In this document: piece after piece, positions 10,190 to 22,400 of the stretch
Position numbering within the stretch: position 1 is the first letter of the stretch
Layout: each line of letters begins with the position of its first letter
Origin: Allolobophora icterica
Lineage: Eukaryota > Annelida > Clitellata > Crassiclitellata > Lumbricidae
Direction: 5' to 3'
Length of the DNA stretch: 64,000 nucleotides
NCBI GenBank assembly: GCA_963556255.1
Contig: OY744611.1
Coordinates: 36,365,485-36,429,484 of the forward strand
The notes under the pieces: generated by a model
Told to the model about the DNA's origin: nothing
The model's database searches: none
Seen by the model: only the letters and a program-made list of their open reading frames with translations
Translations under genes and position numbers: made by a program

Positions 10190-11943
10190 CTCCAAGGTAA
10201 GCATTACCATATGGTAAATACTAAATACTTTACCCCAGTCTCACCATACCATAATATACTCAAAGTAATCTATAGCTACTTCACCCTAAACAACTTACTG
10301 ACACGTCTCAAGAGTACTATATTTTGTGATATTTCAAACTGCCTGTGTTTGCCATGCACACTTTATTTTCTGGTCTTGCCTTAGACTAGAGGGATTTGGT
10401 GGATCATAAGGCACGTACCTCAATATCTTTAAGGCTCTAAATTTCTAACTTGTGCTTTAATCTACACTGTCCATAATCTGGGGTCAAAACTCAGTGTAAC
10501 AACGGCCAAGGGACATGAAATCTCGAATATGACAGAGCTTGAACACTGCAACCTCTGCAAGGACCTGCTTACCAGCACTCGTGAATAAGCTGGTGCCCTG
10601 CGCTTGGCTTTCGAGTGGCGCTTTAGAAGGTTGGAGATTACGATTAGTCGATTGCAATTACTTACTTTACCTAATTTATGTAGAACCATCCTGTAATAAC
10701 ACACAAGGTTTCAACTAAATGGAACAGCGAGCAAAACCAAAAACTGGTTTCAGGAATGTCAATCTGTAGAGGCATTGAAGCACATTCTCGAGCAGGACAA
10801 AATTACACCACAATGCAAAATTTACATCACATCACATTATAAAATGTCTATATATTTATTACACTGCATTGCATAATTTCCCATTCTCTTTGGCAAAGCT
10901 GGACACACTTAGTGGACTTTCCAACTATTCCGATTGTCTCGAGTTTGTCTGGAGTTGCAACGTTCTTCCAATTAACCAGCAGCAGTACAGACCTACAGTT
11001 GATGCAACTAAAAATTGTGCTATATAAATATTCAATACCAATATGCTGAATTACATAAGAACCCTTCAGAATTACAAGAATCCAATAGAAAGATGTCTCA
11101 ACTGATGGCACCTCACATATTAAGCAATGATAAAACATACATGTGTCAAAGGACAAAATGGTAGTAAGTGAACTGCATCCAAGAATCGTAATCTTAAAAC
11201 TCCAGATATCTGAAGTGTTCTGATGCTAAACGCAGGGCACCAGTTTATTCATGAGTTCTGCGTCATGTCAGAGGGGTTGTCCAGAGATGTCAAGGGAAGA
11301 CCCTAGTCCGAATGCTACGGTGAAATGGTGCCATAGAAGTTCGCGTGTACTGCAAAACTGTTTGAGATTTCAATTATACAAATCATTTAGACGAGTGTAC
11401 ATTACCATGTTATAATACGTGAGCGAAAAACAATACCGAAAAATTGCAGCACTTCTCGGAAAGCGGTTCTGCCATCTACCGCGATGGTTTTACCACCTCA
11501 TATTCAATAATAAACAATCGTTTGAAACATGTCCAGGCACCTGCGCTATCCATCAATATCCACGCGACCACCTGTCTAAGTCCAAACAATGTTCAATCCC
11601 CGTCCAAAGCCACGAAAACCAAATTTGCGCTAAATAAATCACATTCTTCGCACGTCATGTTCAAAGAACTTTAAACCATACCTCATCTCGTCAACTGAAA
11701 CAGAAATTCCCGATTAGTGATGCTTTGCCCAGCTTCAGCAACCAACGAGTCATGTACGGGCGAGCGAAGAATTTGCGATTAATTCCACACCGGGTTACAT
11801 CAGTCCTAAGCGGAAACAAGTCACCAAAATCCGACGTCCTGTTCATCGAACATTAACGACTAGAACTCGTTTTTAGCTGCGATAATATCTCAAACGGGGA
11901 GCAACGATTTATTTTGAGTTATCGTAATATTATAGGTCGTTGG

Positions 11944-12035
11944 TCTTACCGAACTCAGAGTCACGTGACGGTTCTCTCGTCTACCTGTCTGTGGCTCGTT
12001 CAGATCTCGCGAAAACCTCGCGATGCAAAAAGATT
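11944..12035 (-). promoter_or_regulatory. Candidate non-coding 5' exon and promoter upstream of SHANK
   Basis: A locally GC-rich patch carries the E-box CACGTG (11962-11967) and two TCGCGA-containing motifs (12005-12023). On the minus strand GAGTTCG is followed by a strong donor GTAAGACC (exon end 11950). Orientation and position suit a 5' UTR exon of SHANK, but the link is only inferred. Confidence 0.3.
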
Positions 12036-12450
12036 TCCCCGTTAAGAAATTACTCACAAACGCCTAATATAAGAACCTACCCTAGTCCATAAAAACAATG
12101 TTTCTTATGTATTTACTAAAAGATATCGTAAAAGTACCACTTTTTTGTCTATGCTATACAAAATAATGGAGTGCTGTTAAATATTAAATAATTTTAAATA
12201 GGCCTATTGAATGCCTGAACAATCCTCACTCCCTGGAGGGGCAAAAGGGCTCATATGACTATAATAAATGCCGAAATCAAGGACATTAAGTTTTGTAGCT
12301 GTCAAAAGGTGAAACCAATTCAACAGAGTCGGCGTTGGAACATTTTCAAGACTGGGTAAATAACGACTACGACAATAACGACGGCGAAACCTCAAAACAT
12401 TTTACAAGCACCATAAAGTGCCTCCCTCTAGCGATTACTCCTAAACTCCT

Positions 12451-12692
12451 GTTTGGGGAGAGGGATAGAAGAATGGTAACATCTGACCTGAAGAGCATTA
12501 GATCTTGAAAAGTCGCGGTCCGCTACCAGTAAGCCGCTGTAGGTCGACTCAGCCTTCCACTCCCTATGGGCAGCAGTAAAATGAGCGGGCGCCTAGCAGG
12601 CTGCCAGTACATGTGTTAATTAAGATCCTGATAATTGTACCATCATGTTTTAGTTGTTTCAATGTAACTTACTCTGAGCTTGTCAATAAACA
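12451..12692 (+). repeat. Dispersed repeat R1, copy 3
   Basis: Alignable by eye over about 240 bp with 5745-5995 (direct) and 3655-3890 (inverted). It starts near GGGGAGAGGGATAGA and ends near GCTTGTCAATAAACACG. Confidence 0.7.
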
Positions 12693-13910
12693 CGACTAAT
12701 AGTATTATTATTATCGTTCGGCTCTCAAAGGTTCCGTATTAGATTAAATATGTGGCAGATCGGATGACAAGAATCGACACCATGGCAAATAAAATGACAA
12801 TGATGAAGTTAAATATTGGTTGGATCTTTCAGTTGAAGAAAACAACTCGAATTCCTTTTAAAATGTATATTTTAATCAAAAAACTGCAGAGTATATATTA
12901 TGAATGATATTGTCTGTGACGTCGCATACACATTGATGACGTACATAAAAGATATTGCACAGTGAGAAATTCAAAATGCCAGAATAATTTGGCTTAACTT
13001 TGATATCAGTTCCGAACACTGTGAAAGTCCATTTGCAAACGTCATTACAAAACTATGGTTAAACCACAGCCTTGAGAAAGATGCATGAATTTTTATCATG
13101 CAAAAACGATGGATCCAGTTTTCACAATGTACATGTAACTACATGGCTTAAAGCCAACCAAAAATGTGATCTTTCAGTGGAAAGTGTGTCAAGATCATGG
13201 TAAGGAATATGAAACGAACTTCCAACGTTTTGTAGCAATCACAAACTCACATATTATTCACAGGACATTGAAACATAATTCAAACTTCAACATTCTACAC
13301 AAATCTTCACAAAAGTTTTGGTCGAAGGATAACCTGCTAATCTGTACATGCACAAGGCCTGTCATGTTAGATGGTAAATAAATGGTGCATCAACTTTGTT
13401 GCAAGCTAGCAGCCATTACAAACCCAGAAGCACAAAAATGCAAAAAAACTCGTGATTATTAAAGTCAATACAACACAATGTTACTCGACACTTTCAATAA
13501 ATCGGGATGTTACCCTACGGCAAAAATTTGGTCAAATACCAACTTAAATACAACGCAGACACCATAGTCATAAAAACTCAATGTCATGACAAACTCTGCC
13601 ATTCAAAACTCAAACTCAAGAGTATTACTTATCGATAAATCGTCACAAAAGGCACATCTTCAAAACTCTTAATCATAATCTTTGGTATCAAAAAGGCAAT
13701 CGATTCATTAAATTATAAAACAGTGCAGACGCGTACATACAAATCCGAGCCCTACTACAGATTACATTTAACGCCAAAAGAACTACGTCATAAATTATTT
13801 GGCGCATGTGGTAGTGTTACACGTTAAACATTACAAGGGAATGTCTCATAAAATATCTCATAATTTAAGGCTGATATGTTTGCATGAAAGAATTTACCAT
13901 CGACGCGCTT

Positions 13911-13979
13911 GGTGACATGCACTGGTGACATGCACTGGTGACATGCACTGGTGACATGCACTGGTGACATGCACTGGTG
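13911..13979. repeat. 13-bp tandem repeat
   Basis: Five perfect units of GGTGACATGCACT followed by a partial unit. Confidence 0.95.
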
Positions 13980-15832
13980 CACGCTCAGAGATATCTAAAC
14001 AAAAACAACAGTGCCACCGTGACATCTCAACGCAAAATAGAGCCGCTATATAAATACACTACTACAAAAGAAAGATCCACAAAAATATTTTAGCACCGAG
14101 TAAAGGAGCTACATAGACGACTTAGTGCAAACAAAAAAGCTGGATAAAATCTAACGCAAAGGAACACGACAAATAGAAGTGGACTTTGGTTAAGAGAAGA
14201 CTAGCATATGCCAAGCATAATCACGAAACAATTTCTCATACATGTACTACACTGCCAAAAATCTAGATTTTAACACGGGCCAGTAATACGCGCAAAATCT
14301 ATTCACATTTAATATGTTTACTAAACATTTATTATCTCTCGATAAGTGAATGTAAAAAACGATCAGAAGGTTTTTTAATGCTAACAGTCAAATCGGTTAG
14401 GCATCTTGTGCAATTTCCATCATTTTTATACAAGACTGGGCATAAAAACTCTTCAAACGGCAGAATTCCAGCTTCTGCTACTTAAAGATGTCCCTCAAAC
14501 AATCATTCAGAGTTTTCAGACATCATCGATGAGAGAATGTATGGTTGAATGTAAACCAACAGTAAAGCAAATAAAAAGCTCTATTTATTTATGTTGAATT
14601 TAGAGAACGCTAGTTTCCATCAAGTTCAGCTTTTCACATCTGCTACACTTGAGAATGAAGCCAATACACAAATGTTATGAGTAACTGGGTTCAAAAGCGA
14701 CAAATCGATCACCATATCAAACCATAAAAACAGATAATGTTTCCGATTGTAGTTTATATTTGAAAAAGTTTGAAATTTTCAAAATCTGAGGACACAGTGG
14801 CATTAACATCCCATGGATATCAAGCTCAATTTACTATAATGAGTCAAATTAACTGTCCCTTTTAATTACTATATTTTAAAGGACCTGTCCTTTATGTGCC
14901 AAACAATCAACTCAGAAATGGAAACAATCCTATAAAAGCAAAATTGTTGACATACTTTACAATAATTAAATGTCTACAGCCTTTCTAGAAAATTGTTAAA
15001 TGAAATCCTGTTATTTTTTCAGCTAGATTAAACATACACAGAAACCATGTCAAAGGCTTTATGCATTATAGAAAATGTTCTCACAGCCACAGCACTACAT
15101 AGCATTTAGTATTACTCTGTTAGAAGCTTTGATATCAGCTGAAACACGATTTCAGCCTAAAAAATCTAAGCTGAAAACGACACCCTAACTGCTACTTTAA
15201 GTAGACAAGATTACAAAGTCATGCATGACACACAGTGCGAACATTTCGAAATTCATACTGACAAAGTCATGCCAACATCTAAAATACAGGTCACCAAATT
15301 GGAGATCAACAGAAAACACAAAAACATGGCTCACACGTTTACAGAAATCACCTCAAGACTTAACAGCATAGCGATAATAATAGCTATCCTGTTCCTCACA
15401 GAATTCCTCCGTGTGTTAGATCGGCAAAATACACGGCAAAATATTCCTTCTTGGGCAATTCTCTCTTGCTCCCAGTTTCATCCTCTGCCCTTACTAAATG
15501 CACCAAACGCATCACTGATTGATCGTCCGTCCAAATGCATTACATGGATCAGAGAGAATGGCTAAACGTGTCCAAGCCTTTTACATCTCACAGACATTAG
15601 TAATAAACTATGCAACATAGGAATGAGATTTTGACCTCCTCGGAGGACTGATTTACAACATCGATAAGGTCAATAGATATATAAAGCTCAAATTCAAGAA
15701 CTGAAACCAGTTTCAGTTCCTTGACAGTTTCTCCCAATTCTGTCGCATAATACATCAGGTTTTCGTATAGCACCAAACTCTTGGCCCAATCACAAAATAA
15801 TTTTGTAAACTTTAACTGGACCTTGATACAGT

Positions 15833-15991
<159 letters not shown>

Positions 15992-16146
15992 CACTCTAAA
16001 CAGCTGTATGACAGGGAGATAAAGGAAATTAATATATAATGCCAAACTAATAAAAACATCATTTAAAGCTTTTAGATTTATGCAAAACTTAAAAATTCTG
16101 TCACAGGTCACCAGCTGTGCATCGTTGACGCTTCACGCATCACATA

Positions 16147-17164
16147 TCACGACACCTGAACCATTTCTCTACTGCCGTGCAGTGAACCGTGACTGCTAAC
16201 AGACGACAGGCTTCCATTGGAGGTACGTGCCTCCAGGGCACTGTGCCACGTTCGTGCTGCGGAGGCGGAACCATCTCCAGGAGCAGCATCTCCGACAACA
16301 CCGCAGGTCAGGGTTCGAGTTGAGGTCATCGCTGGAATATCGTTGAAGCTACGCGACCGACAGGCACTTTCCATCTGCTCGAGCAAGTCACGCGGACAAG
16401 CCATTGGAATTCTCGGACGAGATTCGGCCATGCACGACAGGACGCTGTATGGCGAAGAATCGGGCAGAATGCCCTTGAACTCCAGCGGAAGGTCGTTCTT
16501 TAAAATGCTGAAGTCAAACTGTAGGCTTGAGATCGCAATACTGCTTGGTCGAATAGGAGGTGACACTCGCCGTGAATTGGGTGGAGAACCGGTATTTCCA
16601 CGCTTCCGGATATTCCCGGTGGCCAGCCCGGCGACCAACGGATTCGAGAGCTTCACCGGAGAGGCAGTCTGAGGCTTGAGCAAAAATTTGTCTTGCATTG
16701 CCAAGTGTTGAGAAATCGAGGATTGACTTGCAATCTCTTTGGAAGGCTGAGAAATTGTTGCGCACTTCGATTTCGAATCGCCGAGGTACTTGGCTGCATC
16801 CTGGAATCGTTTACCCACATCAACCGCTCTGTTATCTGAGGATTTCGGTGTCTTATCTGATAATTTATCCTCGACCTTCTCTTCCTCTGAAGATGGACTT
16901 ATTTTTTCGAAGCTGAGTTTTGCGAGAGCTGTAGTTGGTGACTGGGCAAAGGCAACCATTCGTGACCTGGCGCTGAGAGAACCGTGGAAGCTGGCAGCAG
17001 AGGCAGGTTTCCGAGGCGATGCTTGTTGCACAGTTGCCGAGGTTTTGTTGGTGATGGAGAGATTTGATGCGGATGGCGATTGCTGGAGGATGGTTTCAAA
17101 CTCCAACAACTGGCCGAGGAAATTGAAGTTCGGAGAAATGCTCGAGCGTCTCATTTTGACATAC
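16147..17164 (-). CDS. DUSP8/16-like: DUSP last coding exon
   Basis: Acceptor CTGCTGCCCAG; the first base G completes Arg240 split across the intron. It encodes YVKMRRSSISPNFNFLGQLL, then a Ser/Pro-rich tail with SPP and basic patches, ending EMVQVS and TGA at 16149-16147. 339 codons including stop, no interruption. Confidence 0.88.
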
Positions 17165-19004
17165 CTGGGCAGCAGCAAAATAATCAATCAATCAAAAGAT
17201 TCGATCAACCAGTAAATCAATCAAGCAGTTAATGAATTAACCAATAATTCAATCAATCAACTAACCAGTAAATTAAGTAATCAATCAGCTAGCCAGCCAA
17301 CCAGTCAATCAATAAATCAACAAATCCAATCAATCATCCAAACAATCTGCATAGCAAGAGACATAATTTCATCACTGCCCTAATAAATTATCAGGCTACA
17401 TTATCATCTACTGCAACCAGACATCAGTCTAGACAGATCTGTTGACCACCGCACCTGTATGCCTCGTCCTGTGAAAGTCGGAGGTGGCGCATGACGTAGG
17501 CGATGACGAAGGTCGGTGAGCGAGAGATTCCAGCCAAGCAATGAACCAGTGCACGGCCATTCGACTTACAGCAGTCATCTAAAATAACAGCAGTAATTAA
17601 GAACAGTCTACCACCACCCACACACGCACACACACACAAACACACAGACGCGCGCGCGCGCGCGCGCACACACACACACACACAAAGATTCAACAGATTC
17701 AAGGGATCTTTATACTACATGATAAGAACAACTGCTAATAATAATAACAGTAAATTGTAATAATAAATGGAAACTAATAATAAATAATAAATATTAAATG
17801 ACAAGAAATTATATGCAACACTAATAATAATTAAAATAATGCAAATTATGTTTTTGTATAAAAGGAATGTTAGATTTTCTTGACTACATCTATCAGAAAC
17901 CTTAAAAATCCCACAATTTATATATAATTACATGATCCCATACACATATTCTAGTTATTCAAATTAAATAATGATAATAATGACTACAAATAACTAGAAT
18001 TAATAACAAACCGAGAAACTTGGCGACATCTTCGAAGAAGGGAAGGAGTCGTTCGGTGTCACTGTCGTTGACGGGAATTCGAAGGAAGTTCTCATTTAGG
18101 ACAAACGGAGATCTGGGACAGGTGGCGCTAGCGTTCAGCACGTGTGTTATCTTATTACCCTAATGAACAACCACAATTTAACAACAATTACAATACTATT
18201 ATAGAACTATTCTTGCACCCTACTACAACAAATACTATTACAGGGCTATATAATTATACAGTAATATCCTGATATAGTTAGAAATATTATTAGATAAAAT
18301 ATTTTAATAATAATGCCTAAGTGTTATAGACGCATATTAATATCGACCCAAATGCTTTGGGGGAATTGGGGGAGTAAATTTGATAGCCCAGTTTTTGAGA
18401 GGCTCGAACTTGTCAAGAAAAACATGAATGAGTCAGAACTGAGAACGGACAGACAGCGTCTCTCTCTCGCTGTGTCGCAAGTCTTTTCCCACGAAACGAT
18501 TCTATCCACGCTGGAGTAAACACACGCCCTCCCTTGCCTCCCTCCCACGGCCGCCGGACGGACTTCAAAGGGAAGGGAAGAGGGGGATGGAAGGAGGAGG
18601 AAGAAGCCATCATTCCACTTCCTCAAGCTCTGCAACCGGCTTGGCATCAACAACGGCCGAGTAGAATGAGTCATTTGCCCGTCGGTGGGAATCCGTTACA
18701 AACGGCTTTTGTGTAAAACCAAAACAGGCGCAACATGATCTTGCGGCGAAATTACGTCACATATCGGAGGAATTTATGTGGCGCCTTTTCCAAAACCTAA
18801 TCCAATGACGACGGTGAACTTTCCGCTATCATCATACTATTACAGGCTATTACATAACCGTACATGCACACTTATATATAGCGCCTAACCAAGAAACTCA
18901 TCATAGGCTTTTCCGATTAGAATGGTCTTCCTTCATGGTCTTCATACTGGTCTAATCGTCATTATGATCCACATCGTCGTCATTGCCATCCTCCTCCTCG
19001 CTAC

Positions 19005-19069
<65 letters not shown>

Positions 19070-19230
19070 ATCATCATCATATATTCAATAATTCAAGCCA
19101 TAAGTCTATCCTCAGCATAATGCTCACCCCCTCATCGTCATCAAGTCCCCAACATCACATCATTCATATGGTCCTCTTCCTCCCCATCTTCAGCATTATC
19201 AAAATCACAACCTTATCACTCCTTCCTTTT

Positions 19231-19304
<74 letters not shown>

Positions 19305-19347
19305 TGAAATCCTTATCACTCATGACCTCCTCCTTCTCCTCCTCCCT

Positions 19348-19404
<57 letters not shown>

Positions 19405-22400
19405 GAAATCTTTATCACTCGTGTCCTCCTCTCATCATCATCATCATCATCATCATCCTCATCACTCATGACCTCCTCCTCCTTTTCCTCTTCCTCTTCC
19501 TCCTACTCCTGTTCGTCGTCAGTCAATGTTCCGAAAGTGTGAGTGGCTACTAAAGAAGGAAATGACTCAGAGCGAGCAATCATTTCGAAATCTCTCATCA
19601 GCCTAACAAAGACCGTTGACTTTCGGCCAACAACAATACCATTGTTTGCATATGCTCCAATCTATCCTCCTGCCCTCTCACCTGCACAGGTGTTGCGTGG
19701 TCTAAAAATAAACACCTAGTCCTATAAATAGAGACCCTCTCGCTCTTCGAGTATCGATCAGCGCCTGAGTAAAATCGATAAATCAACAATCAGTTCAATC
19801 AATCCAATCATTCAACAGCAAATGAGTGGCCTGGATTTGGTGCGCTATCGGCGGATGCCTTGTGCATTATACACCAGTGCTATAGTAGTTATAAGTTAAA
19901 ATTACAAAGCAATGGCGCAATTAATCAAACTGAATTAATCATCATAGTCACAATTAGCAAAGCTGGGTCTACAAATAGGAACTATCAGTTGTGCTGCAAG
20001 GGAAACAGAGACAAAGACAAAGACAGACAGACGTACAAACACACACACAGACAGAGCGTGCTTCTCACAAGAAGTCCCGCGGCAGGACTCGAGACACAAA
20101 AGCTCAACTTATCGCTGCTCAATTCCGGAAAATTCCACATGTGGGACGGAAAACGCCATGCCAAGCCACCCCCAATTCCCCTCTCCTCGTCCTCTCCGCT
20201 TTTCTCCATTCTCCTTTCCTAACAGCACCAACGAACGGAGCCTGGCACAGCGCGGACCCGGCTGACCGTTTTCCGAGATAACAACACTTCCAGGCTGCAC
20301 CCAGCGCTCCCTCCCCACGCGCTCCCACAATTCCTCCCTCCCTCTTTAATATTCATCCCTCCATTTCCCACCAAGTTCTCCCTCCTTCCTCCCACAAATC
20401 GTGCTGCCGTTCGACACCTGTTCCATCAGGATTACAACACCTTCCACCGAATGGATAGAAAACAAACCGTCCCTCCTTCTCCCTCCCTCCCTTCCGTGCT
20501 CCTTCCTCCTTCCGTCCCCTACCCTGCAGCCGCACTGGCGCCTCTATTAATTCCCAATTCCTGCGGTTAACCCATCCTCCCCTCCGGCCACACAAGTCAC
20601 TTCCACGCCTATACATAGCTATGTCTATACATATGAACTCAATATTCATATTAAGTGATTATTATTATATTAATCTGGTTATTTTAATTTATATCAAAAT
20701 TAGAGAATTCTCTTGTACATGAATATTCAGCAGTTCACCACATGAATAATTAATTTCGCCCCCTTTAAAACGTAAATGAAAACGTAGAAAATTACTCAGC
20801 GCCACAAAAAGCGTCAAGAAGACCAGCTTAATTACAAATCAAATCCGCAACAGCCAGGTTGTTTGGTCAAAATTCGGAGAGAGTGGGGGTCATGCCGAGG
20901 AGACGGCACGGTGCGACGGTGGAAATAGTTGGTGAAGGTGGTGATGGGGTGGTTCACGAGCAGAAACAGGATAGGGTAGATAGGGATAGGGTATACCTTG
21001 AAAAGTCAATCTCTGATGGAAAGCAGCAGGGGAGAGCAAGCGGGCTAGTGCTGAAACCCGACAAGCGACAGAGAGGGACCAGCAAACTCAGGCGGCGTCC
21101 CCCGCGGCGAACTCTTTCGAGAGTTCGTTCCAAACAGCTTGGGCAGCGTAGACTAAGGATCGGTTGCAGAATCTGGGAGAAGATGAGACTGGAGGCCACG
21201 ATATAAAGAAAGGTATGATCGAGGAACCAGTAGACATCAGGGCGTTTGGATAATTAAAGGCTGAAGAATGTACGAGGGTGTCTGGAGAGGTTTAAAGAGC
21301 ACAGCAGGAATGACAAATTTGGTAGTGGGTGTACTGAGGGACTCCGAGCCAATGAAGTGATTAGAGAACTGGGATTACATGGTGGTTTGGGAGAATTCTG
21401 ATGACTGCACAAGCATGAGCATTCTCGACTGTTTGTTTAACAAAAGATGAACATTCACGGGTAGTAGAAATAATTAATGTGAATATTTAAAATCCAAAAG
21501 TGAATATTGAAAATAACCAGAATTCATATTCAACAGCACCAGAATTCATGAATAATTAAAAGAACCGCAATTCACGAATACTCAATGACCCAGAATTCAC
21601 ACAATTTCCAAAACATCAGAAAGCACAAAGTAACCAAAAGCACCCAAATCATTAAAGTTCAACAGCAACACTATTCAGGATTCTGAGGAACCTAGAATAT
21701 TAATCATGAACGGAACCGCAAGCCTTTACAATTCTCAGTTAAAACCCACGGAACTGAGCAATCAATGAGAGGAAAGCAACCACAGATTGTCCCATAAGTA
21801 CCCCATGGGGATTTATTAAATGGTTTCGCTTGAGCGGAGCAAAGACGGAAGGACGCCCTCTGGTGATAGAAATCAAATCTAATTTTGCTAACGGGATTCA
21901 GCTGGCCATAAAGAGTTTAATTGTGCAACCCTAGAAGACCTCAGAGAGGGAGAGACGGCGGGAGGGAGGGAATGAGTGGAGCAGAGGGTCCTGTTGAAAT
22001 CGGTGTTCTCAAGGAGGCACTCTTACAGAGAACAGCGTACTTGATCTGTAGGATTGTGCGTTATAATCAATTATTCTTAACACAGTTCAGCTGTAATTGA
22101 TTGTCGTTACTACATTACGTTAAATTAGATTACTACAATTACTATTACTGTAACTGTAGAAATACAGCTAGTGGTGCATTGGTGCATGCATTAAAGTTCT
22201 CTTCCTTGTCCTGATTTTCGCCTAATTTATTCCAGAAATCCACTCTCAAGTGGGAGTGGAATAGTTCTGCCAACGATTCCAGATGTGCCGAGTGGGAAGC
22301 AGAGACGCCAGGAGAGGTGAGGGTGGGGGCGTTTCTAGTGGCTAACAGGTCTCTGAGTCAGAGGAGGGTCAAAGAAAGACTATAGAGGCAGACAAGCAAA

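Noticed and set aside
13911..13979. CRISPR-like array
   Set aside because: The five 13-bp units are directly adjacent with no spacers; eukaryotic tandem repeat.
20859..21206. 115-codon plus-strand frame
   Set aside because: Lies in sequence related to a second repeat at 28880-29100; no domain; likely repeat-derived.
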